DNA from: Metellina segmentata
Taxonomy: Eukaryota; Arthropoda; Arachnida; Araneae; Tetragnathidae
Reading direction: 5' to 3'
Length of the DNA: 64,000 nucleotides
Assembly: GCA_947359465.1 (NCBI GenBank)
Contig: OX375880.1
Location: 16,996,120-17,060,119 of the forward strand
Every line of letters begins with the position of its first letter. Within the stretch, counting starts at the first letter, position 1. This document shows positions 1-12,400 of the stretch, piece by piece. The position numbers were made by a program, and so were the translations under genes. The notes beneath the pieces were generated by a model. It was given only the letters and a program-made list of their open reading frames with translations. It was not told the origin of the DNA and made no database searches.

Positions 1-208
1 AAAATATAAATATTTAATTGGAAAATTACACTGTTCAACAAATTTTAACTTTTTTTCTGTCCTTTATATGAAACTGTGTGATTCTGTATAAACAAAAGGT
101 TTATATATCAAAACCAAAATGGTCCATCACGTACCGTTTTTGTAGGAGACCCACTTCTCATATTTATACAAATTGGTTACAGAGGTTTGATTATAGAAAA
201 CACAAACA
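1..208. other. AT-rich flank, nothing recognised
   Basis: Leftmost bases before the C-terminal tail of the old transposon ORF. No gene, RNA or repeat end is recognisable. Confidence 0.5.
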
Positions 209-238
209 CTAAAATGATTTGTTTGGCCGTTTCCTCTT
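209..238 (-). pseudogene. Displaced C-terminal tail of the same decayed ORF
   Basis: The minus strand from 238 reads KRKRPNKSF then TAG. This lysine/arginine-rich ending follows directly, in frame, from the ...RCPQ at 3587. The tail was therefore separated from the body by the intervening TIR element. Confidence 0.6.
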
Positions 239-3200
239 CCCAGATAGCAAACAAGGTTACGAAAAGGTTGCCGTTTCCCCTGTCATAGGCTGCCGCTGAC
301 AAGCCTACCGCGAAAACCGTTTGAAAACCTCACTGAAAGCTTGCCGAAACAAGCTTTACAGTGAAAGCCGCACGAAAACCTTAACACAAGCTTTTCATGT
401 AAACCGTGTGACAAGCTTTCAAAAGGCAAGGCATCGACGCATGCGCAGCAGTAGTACTTTGTTTACTTTGCATCGGGAGCTTGGCGTCGCCTCCGGCCAT
501 TGCCGTTGAATGAACGAAACTCGTGTGTACTTATTTCTAGTAAGTGTATTTTTATCATTAAATAAAACTTCGTATTTGTTTAATTTTATAAAAATTCTGT
601 CCATCAGTTTTCAGTCAGTGCTCTGTTTTGAATCATAAATATGTGTAAATTTATATTTGTGAACTTAGAGCAAAACTTGGATATTTTTAGTCATTTTATT
701 TGTGTGTTACATAGTTTTATTATTCAGATGTATGAAATAATAATTTATCTAAATATATTTATGCATTGATTTTGTCAGTTTATTTTGTATGCATATTTTA
801 TTGTTCAAGACTGATTGTGCTCGGAAAATTTAAATTTTTAACCCAGTAATAAAATATATAGCAATTTATTATTTACCATGCGTAAAATTTACGTAGATGT
901 GTAAAAAAATATAAAGGGCATAAACATTTTGTTGAGATATCAAATTTAATCTGGAACATGATTGTAGCAAGTTGTTTAAAGGTTATCTGAAGACAAACAA
1001 CAGATGGTTGTTATTGGAAGGAAATTTTTTTAAGTCCCATTTTTAGACAGTTCTGGTCATGCTTTAGGTGTGCATGTGTCAAATTTATCCAATCTCCTAA
1101 TAAAATGGTTTTGCTCCCCTATAAGGATAATCAAGTTGTTTTTGCATTGTTACATTTAATTTAATTTTTTATATTTGTACATAATAAACTAAGGGACTGT
1201 CAAACATGTGTATCATCAACTTGGAACAAATTTAAATACCAAGTGAAAATCGAACACTTCAATTTCATCCTAATCGATGATTCACGTGTTTGATAACCCC
1301 TTTGTAATTTTGGCACTTTATTTTATTTCAGACTAATTTAAAGATATTGATTCAGTTGTATCAGTAAGTATCAGTTGTATCAGTGTATTCAGTAAGATTT
1401 ACAAGTGAGGAAGATGCTACAGGCATAATTTTAACACAGTGGTTTGATGGGGGAAATAACTCCTGGTTCCCTAATATCAGAAATGAGGAAAGTAGCATGT
1501 CCTATAGGGTATTAAGAAAATTTTTGCAAAGTATTAATAAAACACGGCTTGCTTTTATTTAAGAAATTGAATTTTTAACTAAGCCCCATTCCTTGCCCTA
1601 ATGCAATGATTTGTAAAATTAAAAAAAAATTATTTGTCATGTCATACAATTAACATTCTGTATATTGAAAGATTTAAGCAATTCAAAATAAATTAATTAC
1701 TGAATAACCCTCAAACAATAATATTTCCTGCTTAAAAAATATTTCATTATCTTTAAAAGTGCCACTGTCATTAAAAAATTCTTTTGTGCAAGCTTAAATC
1801 AAAATTGTCTACTGCATGGTTGTTTAAACTTTGATAGTTTTAAGAGGGTTCCCATATTCAGTTGATAACACTTAAATATACTAGCTCCCATGTAAAAAAA
1901 AATATATATGCTTATTCTAAAGTATTCTTTTTTGCAGAGAGAAAAGAGCAGGTCCATACATTGACTTTTATATGTAAGAATTGTTGTAAATTTGATGGTT
2001 ATAAATTAATCAATAAAATCATTTTATTTTATATATGTCTTGTGTGTTAGTTCTTTCAAATAAGTTTAAGTAAGAATGAATAAAAATAAATGTAACAATT
2101 TTTTAAATAATGAAAAGGGAGTGTTTTAAGTCCATGATTTTTTAAACAACTTTTTAGTTTTATTCGTGTTTCTGAAAAGCAGTCCTGTGAAAATCTAGTA
2201 AGTATCGAGAAGTTCATTATTTTATTTTAATTCAGCAAAAAGTGTTAATAAGTTGTTTTTTTTCCAACTAAGAAATTTTTCTTTATTTTAAGGAATAATA
2301 TCCTCATCTGTGTGTTACAGAAATACTGTGTAAAAAATCAATACTGTATGCACTATGATTTTTGGGGTAACTAAGTAAATACACCCAGTACTGATCAGCT
2401 TTTGAAAATATGTTTGCACTGGACATTTGCAAATAATGTGTAGAGTAAAGGATTCTGCCAAACAGTAAAGTAAAAAACAAGTTGACATATATTTGAAAGT
2501 TTTGACAATGTCCTTGCATAATTTTATTTTACAAACAATAAAGCATTCATTTGAGAAAATATTGTATATTATTGTTGCACTTAAAGAAGTCTGATATCTA
2601 TACTGTCTATGATCCCACTTCAACTACTTTTATTTTAAAATTGATACAAAATAACACATGTGATTAATAATTTATTTAAAAAAAAATGCAACTGAGCTTT
2701 CTATTAGAAAGGATGAATATTATGACTATAATTTAGGTCTGTCACATGCACTTGCTGATAAATTTGTTAACATGGTGTAATTTATTCAAGAAAAACTATG
2801 TAGGATGGCAACTTGTATTTTAAAGTTAGACAAATGTTTTACTTTTTGTTTTGAAAATTCACTTTTTTAATGCCTTACCATGTTACAAACTAAGATTTTT
2901 AGTAAAATAGATATTGATTCACATGTCATGTCAAAAAATCTGATTTAAATTTAAAAAAAAAAAAAGATTATTTTACACCTGGTGTATGGTTTACTGCCCA
3001 GAAGTGCTTAAGAATTGGTTTGGGGTATGTTCATGCAAGATAAAACCAATTTCTTAAAATAGATAATATTTTAAAATCTGAAAAAAATTTGTGATACAAA
3101 TGAAATGAAGTAAAATTTAAGTAGTAAAAGTTTTTACTATTTCCAACAAAATGAGATTCATTTTTGATTATTTTAGGTGTAAATAAAAAATGCAGTGAAA

Positions 3201-3586
3201 ACAAAATTCGATTTTCCTAAGTTTTGCAATTTTGAGCTAATAAAAAACATTGAGTATCAGGTTTTTAGATAATGTGTACAGATTAGGCATAAAAATGGTA
3301 TGACAAGGGTACGATAAGCATATGAAAAGGGTACGACAAGCATAAGAAAAGCTTAAAACAAGCTTGTGAAAAGCATGAAACAAGCCTGTGAAAAGCTTAA
3401 AAACGATGCTTGTGAAAACCTTACAGAAAACCTTGTTGAAAAGCTTTTTTTCTGTTGACTAGCAAACCTTTACACAAGCTTGTCACAAGGTTACACCCTT
3501 GTCATGAACAACCTTGTGAAAACCCTCTATCCTTGTCGACGACAAGGTTGGCACAAGCTTGTGACAAGCTTACATTGCTATCTGGG
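239..3586. mobile_element. 3.35-kb non-autonomous TIR DNA transposon, ends CCCAGATAGCAA
   Basis: CCCAGATAGCAA at 239-250 is mirrored by TTGCTATCTGGG at 3575-3586. Both ends continue into subterminal arrays of AAGCTTG / AAAACCTT / CAAGGTT motifs (about 250-430 and 3300-3570). The interior is AT-rich with no transposase-length ORF. TT flanks both outer ends, a possible 2-bp target duplication. The element interrupts an older transposon ORF exactly at this boundary, which supports the ends chosen. The superfamily is not assigned. Confidence 0.75.
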
Positions 3587-4620
3587 TTGTGGGCATCTGT
3601 TGGTGTGTCCCCTTTTAATAGACCAGTAATATTTAGCTAGCATACTTCCATTCCATCTTCCATTGAAACGCATTTCAAACATAGAGATGTCTCCTGGTGA
3701 AACCTTTCCCCAGGCTCACCACTAATGTTTTGAGGAAAGAAGTCCAGATGCAAGTCCAAAAAGTGTAGTTTTAATGACACATTGCAACCTATAACACGAA
3801 GCATTTCACCATGTCACCAACAAGATCTTCGTAGTTTTCAGCTTCTCATTTACAAGGAAACGTGAGCACACTGATTTGAATGCCAGCCAGGCTGTTTTTT
3901 TCTGCTTCTGACAGTTTATTTTCAAACTCTTCATCATGAGACTGCTTTAATTTGTGGGCCAATAAAACCCCCTTCTTTTACCTTTGCATTTTGAATTTGT
4001 TCCCGAGATGCAAGAAAGTCTTTCTGTCACGGCTGTCCCATTCGCAGGGAAAGCAGCAGAATTTAGTGTATCCCTGTTAATATCCCAATGACTCAAATCT
4101 CCACAAATGTGCCATTTGAATGTAGTGTGCTCAATTAGCTTCAGTATAGCACTCATACCTTCGTATTTGTAGAATATGCTATAGGAACAGACGGGCAAAC
4201 ATTGCCTATACGGAGATTATCTGGAGCTGTAGATATAGGAAGATCTTCAGAATGAGGAATTGGTCGCATAGCGGAGTGCAAGTTTGGATACTGAATACAA
4301 TGTTTGGATTTTGAAGGGAACCCCTTCACATCTGTCAAACAAAAGTAACAATCCGTTACGTGATTGGTCGGTTCACGCCAAACCATAGGTACCACGAATT
4401 TCATTCAACCTACGTTTTCTTTGTAACCTGTTTCTCAGATTCCTGGACCATGAATTGCAGCATATATGTGGAGCCCAAGACTTATCCTGGTCCCCAACTC
4501 TACATCCAAAGTACAGTTCATAAGCCTTTCTAACTAATGGTGACAGGTTACATGGTCGAGTCTTCAATGTAAGTTTGCCACACACACATAACAAAATAAG
4601 TCCGGCTTATTTTTACACTG
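3587..4620 (-). pseudogene. Decayed transposon-associated ORF, main part
   Basis: Read on the minus strand across several frames. It gives pieces of a dispersed arthropod repeat-family protein of unknown function: GDQDKSWAPHICC (about 4480), PMVWREPTNHVTDCYFC (about 4370), SAMRPIPHSEDLPI (about 4260), WHICGDL (about 4110) and a C-terminal WSIKRGHTNRCPQ (about 3600). The frames are broken by stops and shifts and internal segments are missing, so it is dead. The last few codons are separated from it by the 239-3586 insertion. The family name is not known to me; recognition rests on the conserved Cys/His and WREP blocks. Confidence 0.65.
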
Positions 4621-5129
4621 ACGAAACATTATAATGCACTGAACGTAATATATAATCTTGCCTTTACAACACTTGTACACTTCACGTCACTAGAATTTTC
4701 CAACCAGTAACATAATAAGTGTGAGGAAACATCAGAAAATAAACAAAAACTTGGATTTCTCAGAACTGCTGTCAATTCGGCGTGTCCTTTATATAGGTTT
4801 GGCGAAGGGAGAAAATGTCCTCGACAAGCTTTTTGTTTGAATTCTCGGATATCTCGCCTCCTAATACAGATATATAGAGCCTCGAAACTTGAAGAAGGTG
4901 GATAAGGCTTTTGTCGCCAAGATCGCCAAATTGGCGACGGTCAAACTGTCTGAGAGCGCCTTTCCTTTGATTGCAAGTTGTTTTCCCGGCTAAAATGTGG
5001 ATTTTTGGGACAATGGTGCGTGGTAAACAAAAAAATAATTAGATTCGTTATTTTCTGCCAAAAATATACAAGAAACACATTTTCATCTAAAGGAAATTTT
5101 TCATGTTGTATAGTGCTATTTATTTAAAA

Positions 5130-5235
5130 TAATTTATTTTTAGGTATCGATCTGTGAAATTTTCCGGATTTCAAATCCGTTGAAATTTTTACTCTATCTT
5201 TCACGATCCAAGAGATAGAAAAAAGAACTAGTTAA
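5130..5235. repeat. Dispersed repeat (ATTTCAAATCCGTTGAAATT family), single copy
   Basis: It shares the order [TCGATCTGTGAAATTTTC] - [GATTTCAAATCCGTTGAAAT] - [TATCTTTCACGATC] with blocks at 16165-16690 and 20400-20530. The central part is an imperfect palindrome. Confidence 0.6.
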
Positions 5236-7528
5236 CTCCAGTTAAAAAAATTATATTTGTTTTGTTCTTCGGCTGAAATCGTTCATCCGCAAAATGAAAC
5301 GGAAAAAATAAATTTAGAATATGTCATTTTGTTATGGTGCTGCCATTCTAAGGAAAACAATAATAAAATGTTTTAAATTAATTTTGAAATGTTCTAGATT
5401 GAATTTTAAATTAAAGGCTTCGCACAGAAATTTCCAAAAATTCGGACTGCCAGTGTTTCAAATCATATTACTGTAAATGACACAGATTCATCAGACACGT
5501 GCACATAACAAACAAAACCTTCCTTTTATAATAGTAGAGATGACAAACACGCAATTGTCAACAGTATTTTTTATTTAACAGCAATATATATATTCTGTAC
5601 ACATTTTGAAGATAAAAGTTTTAGTATTTCTTGCTATAAATAGGTCCACCATTTCAATGTTTCACTCGAGATTGCTACAAATAAATATCATAGTACAGCA
5701 AATAACTAATAGTTATAGAAAGTAATATACATAATGAAAGAAACACACTTTTGATGTCTCACTCATTGGCATATAAACTCTTGTCATAAAAAAAAAAAAC
5801 AATTTCTAAGATATTTTACTAATTTAAAATTAATAAAGTAAAAATAATTCTGCATAGTTGAGGGATGAAAAATAATTTCATGTCATGCATAGTACAATTT
5901 CATCATTTTCAGTAAATTCAGTGGTCTGTTCAGATATGGAAAATTATTTAGGTTACACCTTTCAAAACCAAACTTTTTTTAAATAAGAATTCTCCTCTTT
6001 GGAAAAGGTAAAAATACCTAGCATTTAATGTTAATCTATTAAAATTGTCCAAGGAAATTATGTATCACAGGTTAACTATTGCATTTCTGAAAATGCAAAG
6101 TTTACAATAAACCATAACTAAGAACAACACATTTAATATTTGTGTGAGAGCCTACTTAAAAAAATCACAATAAAAAAAACCTAGCTAATTAACTGATATT
6201 AGCATTTTTATCAAAGTATTGAGAATTTTTTCTTGTAATTTTAATTTACAACACCAATGTATTAAATTCCATACAACCAAAAAACCCACCAAAATTAATA
6301 TTCGCAATAAAATTATTTTCGATTTACTGTAACTCAAGTCTTTTTAATTCCATGTATAATTGTAATGCTGTAAAAAATTGCAATAATTAATATCTAGAAA
6401 CATCAAAATAATTTGCCTGTGTGTGGAATGCTTTATAGTTAACATACTACTTAACAAACTTCCCATACAGAAATAAAGAACAATTAAATAAATAAATCAT
6501 AAGCATACTAACACTAACATTTCTAGAGTTTTGGAACTTTTCATCAATTGCAGTCAATCTTTATTAAATTATTTCATTATTTTTCTCATGGTCATGTAAT
6601 AAATCTTTATGTTACAAATTCGAGGGCATTGTTATAAACAACACAATTGTTTGAGCACCATATAATTAGAACTAGGGTATAATCATAGGACTAGTGACAC
6701 AACTAAGGATTTCCAATGCAACCCTGAAAGTATTTTTCCGAACTTGTAGTTTCAATATTTTTAATGATGGAAAATGTTTAAACACACAAATACCTTGGAA
6801 CAGAAGGTATACACATAGCAAATTAATACTAATTATTTTGAGCACTGCAGTACTTTCTATTATAAATTACTAAAAATAAGATATTTAAGTTTGAAATAAC
6901 AGTAAACAAACAGAGAAAATGATTATTAATTTACATCACACAAAAATTTGAGTAATATATTAGAGTTAGACACAAAATGTGAAATGTTTATCATATTCAC
7001 TGAGCACTTATCACTCATACATTATTCAAACATATTTATAAATAGAACTCAAAATAAAGAAACACATCAAGTGTCTTAGATTTCCAAGAAATGTTTGGAT
7101 ATAAATAACAAAATATCACATCAACACAAAATATAACCATAAACAGAATAGTTAGTCATAAATGTGTTGGTTTTAAACCTCGAAATTAAGGTTAACTTAG
7201 TTTTGGAGTTTTATCAAATGGCCTAAAAGAAATAAAGTTTAAATTTTACAGAAACGTTTAGTGGCTAGAGTAAAATAAGAATATATGACAGCTAGTTCCT
7301 AATAAATAAGTGCATTAACTTAGTATCTAAAAACAGACATTGTTTGTGTTGAGGTATGTGATAAAAACAAACAATTAGACACAAAGTAACAAATAACAAG
7401 TACTTAAGCACTAACAAAGAAAAGTCAACAACATAAAATTTTTTGCTCATCTGTTAAGGTTAAGAAATTAAAGTATTGTATGTTTTAGAGAAAAGTTAAT
7501 TTCATCATTGATATTCAATAAAGCAGTA

Positions 7529-7552
7529 CACACACACACACACACACACACA
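7529..7552. repeat. (CA)n microsatellite
   Basis: About 12 uninterrupted CA units. Confidence 0.95.
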
Positions 7553-8899
7553 TTACTTTAAAGTTAAAAATAACTATAAAAACATACACATGGCCAAATA
7601 ATAGAAGATGAGATTGATATGAAACTAAACGTTATAAAAAAATATACAAACACTTCAAAGAATTAAGAAAACTAGCACTGTTTATATTTTTCCAATAAGA
7701 TCTAAATATATTTTAATTATCCAACATAACACTAATTTGGATCTGATAATTTAAATGGTTTATCACATATTTAATGGTAATATGAAAGGGAAGTTAGTTA
7801 GATATATCTGTTTATTACTGTAGCAATAGTTTCAATCTGGATGACAGAGAAATTATGAAATTTTACATCTTTAAAACATATGTAATTATTTAAAAAATTA
7901 ATTGAACACTGAACCTCTATAACATTTTGGGAATAGAGCTTTAAAATAAATTAAATGAAGAGTATTTAATTTTACAGTATGCTTTTTTATACTTATAACT
8001 GTTTACATAAAAATGAGATGAAAAGTTATCTCTCAGCTTATAAAACAATATATTAAATTAAAAAAAAAAGCCAGAAAAACTTGTAATTGAGTATACAACT
8101 AAACTTCTCACAAATAAAATATTTTATTCCAGATAGGTTTTAAAAAATAGCACCCAAATCAAAAACATTTTAAATTTTTTACGACAGCCATATTTTCTGT
8201 TTGCTTATATACAGAATATCTACATCATTATCTTATTAAATATGAATACTTCTTCACTTCAGTTACTAAGCTGGGTGGAATCGTTTTCTTTTCCCCATAA
8301 ACTTCATCTGACCATAACAGGGTAGGGAAAAGTTGAATAACACCATAATGACTAGTCAAGTTTCAAGACAATAGAAAAAATATTCCAAAGTTTTGTATCA
8401 TTCTATAAAATACTATACTGATTGTGTGTATTGTATTCAGAGCAAAAAGCCTTATTCCAAAAATCCTACTTAACACGCAATACTAATATTCAAATCGATT
8501 GCTATCATAAAGTTGTTCATATAGTTCGAAAATTCTAGTGTTTATGTGGGATCTTATACTTCAGCTGATTTTTAAATTAAAATATCACTATCATTTTTAC
8601 AATTTAATAGAAGCATGGAATACCATGAATTTCACATACCGCAGTATTATATGCATGTGCCATTGGAAATCACATCACAACACCCTAAAATTGCAAACTA
8701 CAGTCGATTTTTGTTGTATGTGTATTTCCACTACAGTTAAAATCAACTACCATCCAAGTTGATTTAAAATTTATTTTTAGCTACAGGTGAAGATCAACTG
8801 CACCACAATTTGTGTAAAAAGCATTCTCGAAACTAACTTAAGTAGATTATTCAAAATCTATATATATTTTACGAAATGTAAATCTATGTTGTAATTATC

Positions 8900-9410
8900 A
8901 AGCTAACTAGATATAGTTAGGCTCCCACGAGTTGGCACTTATGTCTATCAGTAAAATTAAGCAACGCAAACAAAACATTTACCAACTAATGTCTTCAGGG
9001 CAGATGCTGGTTCTATGCGTGTCAAAATCAACAGCATTGATGTTTGGGGACATCCAATGACTGACATTCATGCACATGCACCTTGTCGCCAAGCATACTT
9101 TCACGTTCTTTCAAACATTGGTGACAGAAGTGCCTCCTCGTCAGAGCCGCGCTATGCTGAACTTCACGAGAGTAGAATTTTACGTCCTAAAGCAATGCAA
9201 TATTAAATGCGCTATAGGACAGAACTTCAATATTTTCTTCACACATGCAATATTCTTTAACAGCAATCCGTAGCGAAAGGAAGAAACGGGGGTTGTGCAG
9301 CTTATCTGCAACAATTTCAAAGAGAGGTTGCATAGCATGAGTCAGAGTAAAGGTTGCCAGAGCACTACTTTTCCAAAAAGATATGTAGAAGGTATGCCCC
9401 AATAATCTCT
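8900..9410. other. Coding-like block of unknown identity
   Basis: Noticeably less AT-rich than its surroundings. The minus strand is open for 71 codons (9402-9187) and shows a protein-like stretch (FWKSSALATFTLTHAMQPLF, LHNPRFFLSLRIAVKEYC). Downstream on that strand, similar-looking sequence continues in other frames with stops. The plus strand is also open for 63 codons (9015-9206). I recognise no family. It may be a decayed transposon or a lost exon. Confidence 0.3.
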
Positions 9411-12400
9411 TTTGTGATATAAAATACGCTACAAAGGATTGAGGTTGGATAATACTTTTGTTCTCATATCTCTCTCATTATGTGCTTTAAAAAATTCCTA
9501 AAACATATTTATATTGAATTTGGTATACAATCACTTGCAAATATAAAATAAAAAAAATTGGAAATAAATCTGAAACAGCAATTTGCACATATCTGTATTA
9601 GGTTTTACATATAATTCTTTGGAAAAATCTTGTAGACAGTAGATTTAGGTATAAAAAATAAATAACTCATACAAAAGTAAACAAGCACATTAAATGCGGC
9701 ATTTACGCAAAAGTAAATAATCACATTTTTGTGATTATTTACTAATTTTCTAATACACAACCAATATCAGACACAAGTTCAGGAAAATTACGCACTACTA
9801 ACAGCATGAATACATTTTGCATACATAATTTAATACTTTTCCCAAGAGTTTTGGGTACAGCAATAAATTCTAAAGCATATTCTAATTTTGATAGAATTTG
9901 ATTCATTTGACCAAAGCCAAATCTATAAGCAAGCGTTTGGTTGGTTGGGTTTTATGGCCTAAAGACTGCATTTGGTCAAGCAGCAACACTTTGGTTTTAC
10001 AAGAAATTCAGCATTGACACAGAAAAAGTTATAACAAAAAAGATTGTACAATTTCTGGTTTATCGTGTATATAATATAGTATAGCACCTACAAAAGATGA
10101 GCATAAATACCATCTATGGCATTCTCATCAAAAGAAATTTTATGAGTTTATAGCAACACAAGTGGCATAGTAGGAATTAATGCTGAATTAAAAAAAATCT
10201 CACATAAGTTTCAATCAAGATTCAAAAACAAAATCCAGCCTGAAAGCAATTCATTGGACACTGAGAAACAAAATTGTAAAATTATATTTCAGTTTAATAT
10301 GGTTTCACACAGTTGAAATGGTATTGACATGTAATATTTTAAGTATACATTAGTATTCTAACAGCTTCAAAAATTTATTTGAACTGAAAAGTAAAATTAA
10401 TCATATATGTGAATTCTGACCTAAATTCACTTGGATACGGAATTAATTTGTATTCAAAAACTTTAATCACTAGACCAATATCCTGGAATTTTATTCAGCA
10501 TTCTAGGAAAGTAAAATGGAAGAAAAGAAGTATCTTACATTTTAAATTGAGCTGTGAAGAAATTTTTCTAAAACTAAGATACTGTGAAGAGAAAACAACA
10601 GTACAAAATGTTACTGTAAAGAAAATGGTGAAACTAAATATGGAGAGATAGACTCAGCATTTAAAAATTTTAACAAGATAGCTAGTTAGAAATTATGTTT
10701 GGCACTGTTGAGCTATTTAGCTAAATGTTTCTAAAAAATTGTACAGTTGAATACATATTAGTGATGTAATAAATATTTAAGTTTTAAAAGGCAGGTATAA
10801 ATATGCAATATAATTATACTTCAGTGGCACATGAAACCAAGACATATTTGTAGATCAATAATTTAGGGAGAAACTGAAGCATTAAATTACTTGAATGAAT
10901 AGAAATGCAGACAGGATATGAAACTGATGAGTTGTTTCTTAATTTTTATTCATTTGAAAATAATCAAAAAGGGAGATGAAAAGGAATTTATTCTGAAATG
11001 ATGTAAGTACTATGATGTAATAGTACTTTACACAAGATTAATTCACAAGGGTAATAAGGTATTTGAAAAAAGAAACAGTTTAGTTGCAACCAATAATCCA
11101 ACTGTATTACTACATAATGTGAAACGAAGAGGTGAACTTTTGCGTTATATTTCGTATTTATTATTTTGGAGCAGCTATGTTTTAATAACTAGACAAAAGT
11201 ATTTTTGTAAATAATTGCAATAGTAAAATTTTTTTTTTTGGGGGGGGGGGACTTTATAAATGGATAAAATTTGATTGTGTTGCAACAGTTAAAAATAGAA
11301 CACAAGAAACGGACACAGTGCAAACATGGTTAGAGATTGGAAAGTTTACATTCAGTTTTTTTAGCAAGGCAGAGTAGAATTGTAATATATGGTATTCGAT
11401 AAAGTGTAAACTTACAAACTTTATATGGGAATTTAATGAAGATTAGACTCTTCATTTAACTATCTCTTAGAGTATTTTAAATATATACAAGTTTTAATGG
11501 AAAAAAAATTCAGAGCACTTCGCAAATTCATTAATATTTCATAGAGAAAATATCACAAGTTTGCAGGCATAATGTAATTCACCATTTGATCAATGAACTT
11601 TCGATGACTTGTGATTGGATATGTTCATTAACTTATTTTAAAATCCAGACGTTTTAGTGGATTAAAAAATTTTTTTGCTATATTTATCATAAAAATGTGT
11701 ACAGATAAAATAAAACACTAGCACAACTTTCATAAAAAAAGAAGCAATTATACAAATCCCAATGCAAAATTTTTAGTTTAAAAATTCCTTTCTTAAACTT
11801 TTTTTATTATCTAAAATTGTTAAAAACCAAGTAACACTTATCAGAACTTTAAGAATATAAAATTAAATGCCCTCCTCTTCACTTCTGGAGTATTATAAAA
11901 AGAATTTATTTGAAATATATTCAATTGTGAAATTCAGTTTAACAAATAGACTGCAATAGATATACCTTCATTTAATAAACATAGAAAGTTACTTTTTTAA
12001 GTTAGAAATCAATGCAATACTGAATTCAGCTACTTTTCTTTTAAAATCATGTATCGAAAATGTTTTATAGGAATTAATTAATTTATTTATTAGGAATTTC
12101 ATTCATTCCTAAGCTATATTCTTTACAGTTTAAATTTTGTGTTTTCATATTTATTCAGCGGATTTTTATTTTACTGAACAAATCCTGCATTATGATTATA
12201 TGCTCACATGTTTAAGCTTTCTTCCATATGTGACTAGTTTATTGTATTCTGAAATACATTATTCATTTCCTTGGCTAAGAGCAAAATCATATCAACTGAC
12301 ATATTTTGGACACCAAATGCTTATTTTTATGTTGACAATAACTATTATCATAATGCCAATATGTTCAAATAAGATAAATAAACGGTCAAAATGCTTATAA

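Larger units (their letters stand above)
4621..8899. other. Intergenic, AT-rich, no gene seen
   Basis: Only short chance ORFs. It contains one copy of a dispersed repeat (about 5130-5235) and a CA microsatellite (7529-7552). A fragment at about 5525 (TATAATAGTAGAGA) resembles the end of a repeat also seen at about 15895 in the other orientation. Confidence 0.5.

Noticed and set aside
3455..3640. Short plus-strand ORF
   Set aside because: Lies across the subterminal repeat array and the end of the TIR element.
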